A stretch of DNA of 64,000 nt from Saccharopolyspora hirsuta (lineage in GTDB: Bacteria > Actinomycetota > Actinomycetes > Mycobacteriales > Pseudonocardiaceae): contig NZ_VWPH01000012.1 in NCBI RefSeq assembly GCF_008630535.1, forward strand, positions 186,001-250,000, written 5' to 3'. The position numbers and the translations under genes were made by a program. Numbering within the stretch: position 1 is the first letter of the stretch; each line of letters starts with the position of its first letter. The notes beneath the pieces were generated by a model. It had not been told where the DNA came from, did not search any database, and worked only from the letters and a program-made list of their open reading frames with translations. Below, one piece after another: positions 51,169-58,524 of the stretch.

Positions 51169-52364
51169 GGCAAGGCACCTCCTCGCGCGGCGAGCAGCGC
51201 CGCCAGGTCTTCCCGGCCCGACGTCCAGCCGCCGTCGCGCTGCCACGCCGGAACGACCTGGACCCGCTCGCCGTCGCGCCGCAGCACACCTATGCCCGCC
51301 AAGTACCGGCCCCGCTGCGCGCTTCGTCGAACGTGCAGCACGACTTGCACCGCTGCGGCGAGCTGGCTGTGCAGCGCTGAGCGCGACAAGCCGCCCAGAG
51401 CCGCCAGGGCTTCCATCCGGGCCGGGACTTCCTGCGGCGAGTTGGCGTGCAGGGTTCCGCCACCACCGTCGTGGCCGGTGTTCAACGCCGAGAGCAGCTC
51501 CCGGACCTCCCCGCCGCGCACCTCGCCGACGATCAGCCGGTCCGGCCGCATCCGCAGGGCTTGGCGCACCAGGTCGCGGACCTGGATCTCGCCAGCGCCC
51601 TCGACGTTCGGCGGGCGGGTGAGCAGCCGGACCACGTGCGGGTGCCTCGGGTGCAGCTCCGCGGCCTCCTCGACGCAGACGATCCGCTCGGACTCGGCGA
51701 CCTCGCCCAGCATCGCCGCCAGCAGCGTGGTCTTCCCGCTCGCCGTGCCGCCGACCACCAGGAACGCCAGCCGCGCGGCGACGATCTCGCGCAGCACCTC
51801 GGCCGTCGGGCCGTCGAACGCGCCCGACTCCTGCAGCGCGGCGAGGTCGTGCGCCGCCGGGCGGAGGATGCGCAGCGAGATGCAGGTCCCCTCGCCCGCC
51901 ACCGGCGGCAGCACCGCGTGCAACCGCACCGCGCCGGAGGCGCTCTCCTGCGGCAACCAGGCGTCGACCCAGGGCTGGGCGTCGTCGAGCCGACGGCCGG
52001 TGGACATCGCCAGGCGCTGCGCCAAGCGGCGCACCGCGTCCTCGTCGGCGAAGCGCACCGCCGCCCGCTGGAGGCCGTTGCCGCGATCCACCCAGACCTT
52101 GTTCGGCGCGGTCACCAGCACGTCGCAGACCTCCGGATCGCGCAGCAGCGGTTCCAGCACCCCGGCACCGCGGAATTCCTGCTGCACCAGGCGAAGTGCG
52201 GCCAGCACGTCGGCATCGGCGACCAGCGCACCGGATTCCTCCCGGACCGCCGAGGCGACGGCGCTGGAGGTCAGCGCGGCACCGCTGCCGACCAGGCGGT
52301 TGCGGACCCGGGCCAGCAGCTCGCCGTCCACCGCACCGTCGACGGGCTCCAGAACACGACTCAT
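51162..52364 (-). CDS. tadA: TadA/CpaF-type secretion ATPase
   Basis: 400 residues. Walker A VVGGTASGKTTLLAA, Asp box VCVEEAAELHPRHPHVV, Walker B RPDRLIVGEVRGGE and His box GTLHANSPQEVPARMEAL are all present, so this is an active hexameric pilus ATPase of the CpaF group. Powers pilus assembly through TadB and TadC. ATG at 52364 has AAAGGAG. It is the second gene of the ssd-tadA-tadB-tadC-pilin operon. Confidence 0.93.
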   Translation of the reverse strand: MSRVLEPVDGAVDGELLARVRNRLVGSGAALTSSAVASAVREESGALVADADVLAALRLVQQEFRGAGVLEPLLRDPEVCDVLVTAPNKVWVDRGNGLQRAAVRFADEDAVRRLAQRLAMSTGRRLDDAQPWVDAWLPQESASGAVRLHAVLPPVAGEGTCISLRILRPAAHDLAALQESGAFDGPTAEVLREIVAARLAFLVVGGTASGKTTLLAAMLGEVAESERIVCVEEAAELHPRHPHVVRLLTRPPNVEGAGEIQVRDLVRQALRMRPDRLIVGEVRGGEVRELLSALNTGHDGGGGTLHANSPQEVPARMEALAALGGLSRSALHSQLAAAVQVVLHVRRSAQRGRYLAGIGVLRRDGERVQVVPAWQRDGGWTSGREDLAALLAARGGALPC

Positions 52365-52396
52365 GACTCTCCTTTCAACGCAACGGAAAACAGGAC

Positions 52397-53479
52397 TCAG
52401 CGGGCAGCCGCTTCGCACCGGTCGAGCTCGGCCAGCACGTGCTGGGCCGCTCTGGCCACCGGGCCGCGGCGGCGCAACCGGGCCGCCAGCCCGCCGCAGT
52501 CGACGAGCGCCGGAAGCTGCGGCTCCGGGCGCATCCCGGTCAGCACCTCGGCGCCGACCGCCCGCGCCACGTCGGCCATCCGCAGCCCGCCCGGCGCGGG
52601 ACCGCGCACCACCAGCCGGATCGGCCCGGCGGCGTGCTCCCCGACCGCCGCCACCACCCGCTCGGCCGCAGCCACCGCGCGGACCTCGGCGGGGACGACG
52701 ACCACCGCGAGATCGGCCTCGCGCAGCGCTGCGACGGCCGGTTCCGGGAGCGCTCGCGGCAGGTCGCACACCACGACGTCGCCTGCCCGGCGACCGGCCG
52801 CCAGCACCGCCCGCACGCCTTCCGGGGTCAGCCCGCTGGACGGGCCGTCGCGGTCGCAGGACAGCACCGTGATCGCGCCGGACCCGATCCGGCGCTCGGG
52901 CAGCGCCTCGTGCAGCGCGCTCGCCCCGAGCCGACCGGCGTTGACGGCCAGCCCCGACCAGCGCAGACCGTCGTCCGCCTCGGCGCCCACCGCGAGGTCG
53001 ACGCCACCGCCCAGCGGGTCGCAATCGACCAGCAGCGCGCGCGAACCACCGCGCGCGGCCAGCACCGCAGCAGCCGTGGCCAGCACGGACGCTCCAGCGC
53101 CGCCGCAGCCGCCCAGCACCGCGAGGATCCGGCCGTCCTGCGCCGGGGTGTCGGCGGTGTCGGCCAGCAGCTCGATCAGCGCTGTCTCCTCGGCGGGCAG
53201 GGCGATCACCTGGTCCGCGCCGATCTCGAACGCGACCCGCCACAGCTCCGGGGTCGGATCGCGGCAGAGCACCACGACCCCGCGTCTTCGCGGCAACCCA
53301 CCGGCCACTCCGGCAGCAGCCGCAGCGGCGTCGAGCAGCACCAGCGGTGCCGCGCGCCAGGCGGGCGCGGACAGCTCTCTCGCGCGCACCAGCTCACCGC
53401 AGGACGCAGCGGCCAGGCGGGCGGTTTCCTCGGCCAGTTCGGCATCTCGCGCAACGAGCAGCGGGCGTGCAGCAGTCAT
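52397..53479 (-). CDS. ssd: Ssd/CpaE-like MinD-family protein with degenerate P-loop
   Basis: 360 residues. An N-terminal receiver-like segment, then a MinD-type domain with ILAVLGGCGGAGASVLATA where the canonical KGGxGK(T/S) lysines are missing, LLVDCDPLGGGVDL, and VVVCDLPRAL. This matches the M. tuberculosis Ssd (Rv3660c) layout, linked to septum-site control and pilus gene position. Loss of the P-loop lysines suggests it does not hydrolyse ATP, an inference. ATG at 53479. First gene of the tad operon. Confidence 0.85.
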   Translation of the reverse strand: MTAARPLLVARDAELAEETARLAAASCGELVRARELSAPAWRAAPLVLLDAAAAAAGVAGGLPRRRGVVVLCRDPTPELWRVAFEIGADQVIALPAEETALIELLADTADTPAQDGRILAVLGGCGGAGASVLATAAAVLAARGGSRALLVDCDPLGGGVDLAVGAEADDGLRWSGLAVNAGRLGASALHEALPERRIGSGAITVLSCDRDGPSSGLTPEGVRAVLAAGRRAGDVVVCDLPRALPEPAVAALREADLAVVVVPAEVRAVAAAERVVAAVGEHAAGPIRLVVRGPAPGGLRMADVARAVGAEVLTGMRPEPQLPALVDCGGLAARLRRRGPVARAAQHVLAELDRCEAAAR

Positions 53480-53587
53480 GGCAAAACCTTCCGGCGAATC
53501 GGGAACCAGGAGCGAAAAGCCCGAACGGGCCGCTCGATATCCAAGGTGGACCGAACTCCGGCCGCTGCCAAGGAGGTTTTCGAAATC

Positions 53588-53615
53588 TGTGGACAAACCC
53601 CGGCACTGTGGACAA
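53588..53615 (-). promoter_or_regulatory. Direct pair of DnaA boxes upstream of the ssd/tad operon
   Basis: TGTGGACAA at 53588-53596 and 53607-53615 (TTGTCCACA on the minus strand), same orientation, 19 bases apart (about two helical turns). They lie 109-136 bases upstream of the ssd start, between it and the 6C RNA. Control of the ssd/tad operon by DnaA is inferred from position. Confidence 0.55.
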
Positions 53616-53794
53616 CTCAGCTCACACGAAAGCGTTGCGCGAATTCGCTTTCCGCCACGCGCATTGCCGAACAGCACCCCGGCTGCGGCGGGACGGGATC
53701 GCCTCCGCGGCGAACGCGGGATCCCGAACCGGGGCCGCGCACCCGTGAATCGGGCTCCGGGGCGACCGGAGTTCCGCCGCGCAACCCACCCCGG

Positions 53795-53887
53795 AAATGG
53801 GACGGCCCCCGCCAGGGGGGAGGGGCGGGGGCCGTCGTCAGTTCAGCTCCGGGGGGTCGAGCTGAACCTGTCCGGTCGCACCGGACT
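53795..53887 (-). ncRNA. 6C RNA
   Basis: Read on the minus strand there are two hairpins with C-rich loops: GTTCAGCTC/GAGCTGAAC around a loop with six Cs, and GACGGCCCCCGCC/GGCGGGGGCCGTC (53824-53836 and 53801-53813) around a loop with CCCCCC. This is the definition of the actinobacterial 6C motif, and it sits exactly where the M. tuberculosis 6C/B11 sRNA lies, beside Rv3660c (ssd). A TACAGT -10 hexamer (53894-53899) precedes the 5' end. It is a trans-acting sRNA affecting growth and cell shape in mycobacteria; targets here unknown. Confidence 0.9.
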
Positions 53888-54102
53888 CCACACACTGTAT
53901 CCCGCAGATCACCCGCAATGCCCCCCGTCCATTTGAGGGAACGTTATTGCTCTCGGTGCCCACCTATCCGAGGCCAGCAATCATTCGAGTCAAGAAATGT
54001 ATCCCACTAGTCGGAATCCCCGAGCTGGAATGTACGCAGCGTGAAATATCAGCGGCCCGCGCCACCGAGCGTGCGCGCCCGCGGGCGGCCCGCGGCGGCT
54101 CG

Positions 54103-54108
54103 TATGCT
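54103..54108 (+). promoter_or_regulatory. -10 element giving a leaderless HAD transcript
   Basis: TATGCT ends seven bases before the GTG at 54116, the spacing expected for a transcript that begins at or next to the start codon. No ribosome site precedes that GTG, which supports a leaderless mRNA. Confidence 0.5.
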
Positions 54109-54115
54109 GTGCGGC

Positions 54116-54943
54116 GTGACAGAGCCCGCGAACCCATCGCCCCGCACCGGACGCCGGGTGGCGGCGTTCTTCGACCTGGACAAGACGATCATCGCCAAGT
54201 CGAGCACGCTCGCCTTCAGCCGACCGTTCTTCCAGGAGGGGCTGATCAACCGGCGGGCCGTGCTGAAGAGCGCCTACGCCCAGTTCGTGTTCATGCTGGC
54301 CGGGGCCGACGCCGACCAGATGGACCGGATGCGCGCGCACATCACCTCGCTGTGCAGCGGGTGGGACGTCGAGCAGGTCAACGCCATCGTCGAGGAGACC
54401 CTGCACGACATCGTCGACCCGCTGGTCTACAAGGAGGCCACCCAGCTGATCGCCGAGCACCAGGAGCAGGGCCACGACATCGTGGTGCTGTCGGCCTCCG
54501 GCGAGGAGGTCGTCGCCCCGATCTCGAAGCTGCTCGGCGCCGACCACTGGTCGGGCACCCGGATGGTGGTCGCCGACGGCCGCTACACCGGCGAGGTCGA
54601 GTTCTACTGCTCCGCGGAGAACAAGGCGATCGCCGCCCGCGAGCTGGCCGAGACGCAGGGCTACGACCTGTCCGAGTGCCACGCCTACTCCGACTCGATC
54701 ACCGACCTGCCGCTGCTGGAAGCCGTCGGGCACCCCACCGTGATCAACCCGGACCGGGCTCTGCGCAAGGAAGCGGTGCAGCGCGGGTGGCCGTCGCTGG
54801 CCTTCGACCACCCGGTGTCGCTGCGGGCCCGGATCCCCACGCCGTCGCGCGCCGCGGTGACCGCGGCCGGGGTCGGGATGGGCGCGGTCGCCGCGGCGGG
54901 TGCCGCGTGGTGGGGGCTGCGCGCCTGGCGCCGCCGCCGCTGA
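54116..54943 (+). CDS. HAD-superfamily phosphatase (SerB-like, Rv3661-type)
   Basis: 275 residues. HAD motif I FFDLDKT (nucleophile Asp at about residue 20), motif II in VVLSASGEEVV, and motif IV SECHAYSDSITDLPLLE. It belongs to the HAD-IB (SerB-like) group and ends in a hydrophobic stretch with a basic tail (AAAGAAWWGLRAWRRRR), which suggests a tail anchor. Natural substrate unknown. GTG at 54116 is chosen because of the leaderless promoter; the upstream frame to 54041 lacks a ribosome site. Gene order with ssd and 6C is conserved. Confidence 0.9.
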   Translation: MTEPANPSPRTGRRVAAFFDLDKTIIAKSSTLAFSRPFFQEGLINRRAVLKSAYAQFVFMLAGADADQMDRMRAHITSLCSGWDVEQVNAIVEETLHDIVDPLVYKEATQLIAEHQEQGHDIVVLSASGEEVVAPISKLLGADHWSGTRMVVADGRYTGEVEFYCSAENKAIAARELAETQGYDLSECHAYSDSITDLPLLEAVGHPTVINPDRALRKEAVQRGWPSLAFDHPVSLRARIPTPSRAAVTAAGVGMGAVAAAGAAWWGLRAWRRRR

Positions 54944-55027
54944 CCGGCGATTTCCCCGCTCCCTTAGCGCAAAGCGCGCGATGATCGCCAGCTGGCGAAG
55001 TCGTCGCGACCGCACCGGCCGGAACCC

Positions 55028-55056
55028 TTGCAGTGACGGGCGTCACCGTCTACAAA
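55028..55056 (+). promoter_or_regulatory. Promoter with CRP-like site between -35 and -10
   Basis: TTGCAG (55028-55033), a 17-base spacer and TACAAA (55051-55056) form a plausible sigma-A promoter. Between them GTGA-N6-TCAC (55033-55046) is a perfect CRP/GlxR-type half-site pair. A regulator bound there would overlap RNA polymerase and repress. Confidence 0.55.
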
Positions 55057-55061
55057 TGGAG

Positions 55062-55211
55062 GTGCGGACCCTGATTGGCCAGGGACGTTACGGAGGAGAA
55101 GTAACGTCCACCCCGATCAGACTCCGCGCGCGAGGCCCGGAGCACCCACGCGTTGCCGCACACAAGGCTGGTCGTTCCACGGGGTTGCGTACCGGGACGC
55201 CGGACGCCTAG
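55062..55211 (+). CDS. Possible leaderless small ORF
   Basis: 49 codons from GTG 55062, starting five bases after the -10 hexamer, or 51 from ATG 55056. The product (starts VRTLIGQGRYGGEVTS, ends TGLRTGTPDA) is basic and matches no family I know. Codon use is mixed, so this may instead be the 5' leader of the nagZ transcript or a non-coding RNA. Included because promoter, start and a closing hairpin at 55266 fit a small transcription unit. Confidence 0.3.
   Translation: MRTLIGQGRYGGEVTSTPIRLRARGPEHPRVAAHKAGRSTGLRTGTPDA
55083..55109 (+). repeat. Hairpin with GGAGGAGAA loop
   Basis: GGACGTTAC (55083-55091) and GTAACGTCC (55101-55109) form a perfect 9-bp stem whose loop is GGAGGAGAA. A purine-rich, anti-16S-like loop displayed on a stem could bind ribosomes or a protein; no start codon follows at the right distance. 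Confidence 0.5.
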
Positions 55212-55265
55212 CCCGGAAGTTACGACACAAGTGCACGCTTGGTAACCCGAGTGCTCGCGCAGTGG

Positions 55266-55300
55266 GGCGGCGCCCGCCGATCGGATCGGCGGGCGCCGCC
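55266..55300 (+). terminator. Strong hairpin before nagZ
   Basis: GGCGGCGCCCGCCGATC (55266-55282) and its 17-base complement (55284-55300) are separated by a single G. It ends the HAD/small-ORF transcript before the nagZ promoter. Confidence 0.75.
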
Positions 55301-55368
55301 GTACGTCCGCCCCCTCCCGCGACGGGACTCCCAGCGGTGGCATCTTTCGCCCACGCCGATCGGCAGCG

Positions 55369-55416
55369 TTGACCGGCCGTGGTGGCGTGAGTAACTTCCG
55401 AAATCGTCCGATTTCG
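55369..55416 (+). promoter_or_regulatory. Promoter and palindromic operator of the nagZ-namZ operon
   Basis: TTGACC (55369-55374) and TAACTT (55392-55397), spaced 17, are a good promoter pair. Directly after, CGAAATCG (55399-55406) and CGATTTCG (55409-55416) form an 8-bp palindrome with a TC spacer, over the expected start site, so it is an operator candidate. Its core recurs in the palindrome that closes the operon at 60271. Confidence 0.6.
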
Positions 55417-55465
55417 TGGTGAACTCTTACCGCCTGGCGAAGATCCGCCCCGCAGGGAGGCGACC

Positions 55466-57238
55466 GTGTCCCCGAAGACCCGAACGCGCCGCGCCGCCAT
55501 CGCGCTCAGCGCCCTCGCCGTCGGCGCCGTGGCGATCACCGCCACCGGCGGTGCGTCCGAGCCGCAGCAGCCCGCCGACCTCCTCCAGGAGATGACGCTC
55601 GAGGAGAAGGTGGGGCAGCTCTTCGTCACCTACGCCTACGGGCGCACCGCCGACACCCCGCACCCCAAGAACAAGGAGGAGTTCGGCGTCGACACCCCGG
55701 CCCAGGTGGTGCAGAAGTACCACCTCGGCGGCGTCATCCACTTCGCGTGGACCGACAGCCTCCACGACCCGAAGCAGATCGCCGAGCTGTCCAACGGGCT
55801 GCAGAACGCCGCGGTCAACTCCGGGGCCAAGGTGCCGCTGCTGATCTCCACCGACCAGGAGCAGGGCCAGGTCACCCGCATCCACGAGCCCGCCACCCAG
55901 TTCCCCGGGAACATGGCGCTCGGCGCCGGTCGCAGCCCCGAGGACGCCGAGCGCGCCGCCGCGATCACCGGTCAGGAGCTGCGCGCGATGGGGCTGAACC
56001 AGAACTTCGCGCCGAGCGGCGACGTCAACGTCAACCCGGCGAACCCGGTGATCGGGGTGCGCTCCTTCTCCTCCGACCCGGCGCTGGCCGCGCAGCTCAC
56101 CGCCGCGCAGATCCGCGGCTACGAGGACTCCGCCGGTCCCGGCGAGACGGTGTCGGCCTCGGTCAAGCACTTCCCCGGGCACGGCGACACCAACCAGGAC
56201 AGCCACACCGCGCTGCCGGTGATCGAGCACGACCGCCAGCAGTGGGAGCAGCTGGACGCCCCGCCGTTCAAGGACGCCATCGCCGCTGGCACCGACGCCG
56301 TGATGAGCGCGCACATCGTGGTGCCCAAGCTGGACGACTCCGGCGAGCCCTCGACGCTGTCGCCGAAGGTGCTCACCGGGATGCTCCGCGAGGAGCTCGG
56401 CTTCAAGGGCGTGATCATCACCGACTCGCTGCAGATGGAGGGCGTGCGGCAGAAGCACCCGGACGCCGAGATCCCGGTGCTGGCGCTCAAGGCCGGTGCC
56501 GACATGCTCCTCATGCCGAACGACCTGCAGGTCGCCATCGACGGCGTGCTCAACGCGGTGCGCAGCGGCGAGCTCAGCGAGCAGCGCATCGACCAGAGCG
56601 TGGAGCGCGTCCTGGCGCTGAAGTCCGGTCGCGGCGTGCTGGCCAACCCGTTCGTCGACGTGTCCAAAGTGGACCAGATCGTCGGCGGCGCGGAGCACCT
56701 CGGCGAGGCGCAGGCGATCACCGATCGCACCACCACGCTGCTGCGCAACGACGGCGTGCTGCCGCTCAAGCCACCGGCCAAGATGTTCGTGACCGGCGCC
56801 GGGGACGACGCCACGGCAGCGCTGGCCGAGCGGATCGGTGCGCGCGGCCCGCAGACCTCGGCGCTGGCCACCGGCCTGAAGCCGACGAAGGAGCAGATCG
56901 ACCAGGCCGTCGAGCAGGCCAAGCAGAACGACGTCACGGTCGTGCTCACCAGCGCCGCGTGGAGCGAGGCCAACGCCGGGCAGCTCGACCTGGTCCGCGC
57001 CCTGCAGCAGACCGGGAAGCCGGTCGTCGCGGTCGCCACCCGCGACCCCTACGACGCGGCGCACGTCGACCTGCCCGCCTGGGTCGCCACCTACTCGGAC
57101 AAGCCGGTGGCGATGGAATCGCTGGCCAAGGTGCTCTTCGGCGAGCTCGCCCCGGTCGGCAAGCTGCCGGTCCCGGTGCCGGACCCGAACAAGCCCGGCA
57201 CCGACGCCTACCCCTTCGGCCACGGCCTGGGCTGGTGA
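55466..57238 (+). CDS. nagZ: Exported NagZ-type beta-N-acetylglucosaminidase (GH3)
   Basis: 590 residues. A signal peptide (RRAAIALSALAVGAVAI) precedes a GH3 domain with the NagZ signature KHFPGHGDTNQDSHTALP (Lys234-His235; the His/Asp pair that NagZ uses as acid/base), nucleophile D320 in IITDSLQMEGV, and GADMLLMP. The C-terminal ~200 residues form the second domain of longer GH3 enzymes. It should remove non-reducing GlcNAc from wall fragments outside the cell. GTG at 55466 has GGAGG seven bases upstream. First gene of a three-gene operon. Confidence 0.88.
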   Translation: MSPKTRTRRAAIALSALAVGAVAITATGGASEPQQPADLLQEMTLEEKVGQLFVTYAYGRTADTPHPKNKEEFGVDTPAQVVQKYHLGGVIHFAWTDSLHDPKQIAELSNGLQNAAVNSGAKVPLLISTDQEQGQVTRIHEPATQFPGNMALGAGRSPEDAERAAAITGQELRAMGLNQNFAPSGDVNVNPANPVIGVRSFSSDPALAAQLTAAQIRGYEDSAGPGETVSASVKHFPGHGDTNQDSHTALPVIEHDRQQWEQLDAPPFKDAIAAGTDAVMSAHIVVPKLDDSGEPSTLSPKVLTGMLREELGFKGVIITDSLQMEGVRQKHPDAEIPVLALKAGADMLLMPNDLQVAIDGVLNAVRSGELSEQRIDQSVERVLALKSGRGVLANPFVDVSKVDQIVGGAEHLGEAQAITDRTTTLLRNDGVLPLKPPAKMFVTGAGDDATAALAERIGARGPQTSALATGLKPTKEQIDQAVEQAKQNDVTVVLTSAAWSEANAGQLDLVRALQQTGKPVVAVATRDPYDAAHVDLPAWVATYSDKPVAMESLAKVLFGELAPVGKLPVPVPDPNKPGTDAYPFGHGLGW

Positions 57239-57244
57239 CGGCCG

Positions 57245-58504
57245 GTGGCTGAGTTCCGGATCTCCCGGCGCGGCGTTCTCACCGCGGCCGCGCTGGCCGT
57301 CCCCGCGGCCGGGGTCGCGGCGAGCTCCGCCTGCGCCGCTCCTCCGCAGTCCCCCGACCTCGGCTTCGAGGTCCGCACCGGCGCGGACGTGCTCGCCGGG
57401 CGGAACTGGGAGGACGTCAGGGGTCGGCGGATCGGCGTGGTGACCAACCCGACCGGCGTGCTCTCGTCGTTGACGCACGTCGTCGACGCCATGCACGCCA
57501 GCGGCTCGGTGAACGTCGTGGCGGTCTTCGGGCCCGAGCACGGCTTCCGCGGCACGTCCCAGGCGGGCGGCTCGGAGGGCGACTACCGCGACCCGCGCAC
57601 CGGGCTGCCGGTGTACGACGCGTACGGGGCCGACGCCGCGAAGCTGGCCGGGATGCTCCGCAAGGCCGGTGTCGAGCAGGTGGTCTTCGACATCGCCGAC
57701 GTGGGCGCCCGCTTCTACACCTACATCTGGACGATGTACACCGCGATGCAGGCCGCGCAGCAGGTCGGGGCGTCGTTCCTGGTGCTGGACCGGCCGAACC
57801 CGATCGGCAGCCAGGTCGCCGGGCCGCGGCTGGACCCGCGGTTCGCCTCCGGCGTCGGGCTGCTGCCGATCGTGCAGCAGCACGGGATGACCGTCGGCGA
57901 GCTGGCCCGGATGTTCGACCGCGTGTACTTGCCGGAACCGCTGCCGCAGCTCAACGTGGTGCGGGTGGAGGGGTGGAAGGGGCGCACCGCGAGCACCGGC
58001 CTGCCCTGGGTGCCGCCCAGCCCGAACATGCCGACCCCGGACACCGCCGCGCTGTACCCCGGGACCGGGTTGTTCGAGGGCACCGTGCTCTCCGAGGGCC
58101 GCGGCACCACCCGGCCGTTCGAGATCATCGGGGCGCCGGGCATCGACTGGCGGTGGGCGGAGGAGCTGAACAACGCCGGGCTGCCCGGGGTGCGGTTCCG
58201 CGAGACCTACTTCGTGCCGACCTTCTCCAAACACGCCGACGTCACCTGCGGCGGCGTGCAGGTGCACCTGCTCGGCGAGGTCGACGCGATCCGGACCGCG
58301 GTGACCATGCTCGTCACCGCGCGGCGGCTGTACCCGCAGGTGTTCGGCTGGCGGCCGGACAACATGATCGACAAGCTGTCCGGTTCCGACCGGCTGCGCA
58401 CGATGGTCGACCGCGGCGCCGACGCGGCCGAGATCGTCGACTCGTGGCAGGACGAGGTCGAGGACTTCCGAAGGCAACGCGAACCGCACATGCTGTACCG
58501 CTGA
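57245..58504 (+). CDS. namZ: NamZ-like exo-N-acetylmuramidase (DUF1343)
   Basis: 419 residues. A twin-arginine-like signal (ISRRGVLTAAALAVPAAG) is followed by a DUF1343 domain: RRIGVVTNPTGVLS, FGPEHGFRGTSQAGG, DIADVGARFYTYIWTM, LDRPNPIG and SEGRGTTRPFE. DUF1343 includes B. subtilis NamZ (YbbC, GH171), which releases N-acetylmuramic acid. GTG at 57245, seven bases after the nagZ stop, suggests coupling. With NagZ next to it, joint wall-fragment turnover is the most economical reading. Confidence 0.85.
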   Translation: MAEFRISRRGVLTAAALAVPAAGVAASSACAAPPQSPDLGFEVRTGADVLAGRNWEDVRGRRIGVVTNPTGVLSSLTHVVDAMHASGSVNVVAVFGPEHGFRGTSQAGGSEGDYRDPRTGLPVYDAYGADAAKLAGMLRKAGVEQVVFDIADVGARFYTYIWTMYTAMQAAQQVGASFLVLDRPNPIGSQVAGPRLDPRFASGVGLLPIVQQHGMTVGELARMFDRVYLPEPLPQLNVVRVEGWKGRTASTGLPWVPPSPNMPTPDTAALYPGTGLFEGTVLSEGRGTTRPFEIIGAPGIDWRWAEELNNAGLPGVRFRETYFVPTFSKHADVTCGGVQVHLLGEVDAIRTAVTMLVTARRLYPQVFGWRPDNMIDKLSGSDRLRTMVDRGADAAEIVDSWQDEVEDFRRQREPHMLYR

Positions 58505-58524
58505 CGAGCTCGGAGGGGGACGCG

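Larger units (their letters stand above)
54944..55465. other. Regulatory-rich gap between HAD and nagZ
   Basis: About 520 bases. It contains a promoter with an internal CRP-like palindrome (55028-55056), a possible leaderless small ORF (55062-55211), a hairpin whose loop holds GGAGGAGAA (55083-55109), a 17-bp-arm hairpin (55266-55300) and the nagZ promoter/operator (55369-55416). This is unusually dense for this genome. Confidence 0.6.

Noticed and set aside
53617..53895. 92-codon minus-strand frame across the 6C RNA
   Set aside because: The region folds into the two C-loop hairpins of 6C RNA; the frame has no ribosome site.
54990..55260. Cyclic-di-AMP (ydaO/yuaA) riboswitch upstream of nagZ
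   Set aside because: Considered because it often controls wall hydrolases, but its conserved sequence blocks were not found.
55427..58489. 1020-codon minus-strand frame opposite nagZ and namZ
   Set aside because: Antisense shadow of two well-supported genes, composed of His/Arg/Val-rich low-complexity sequence.
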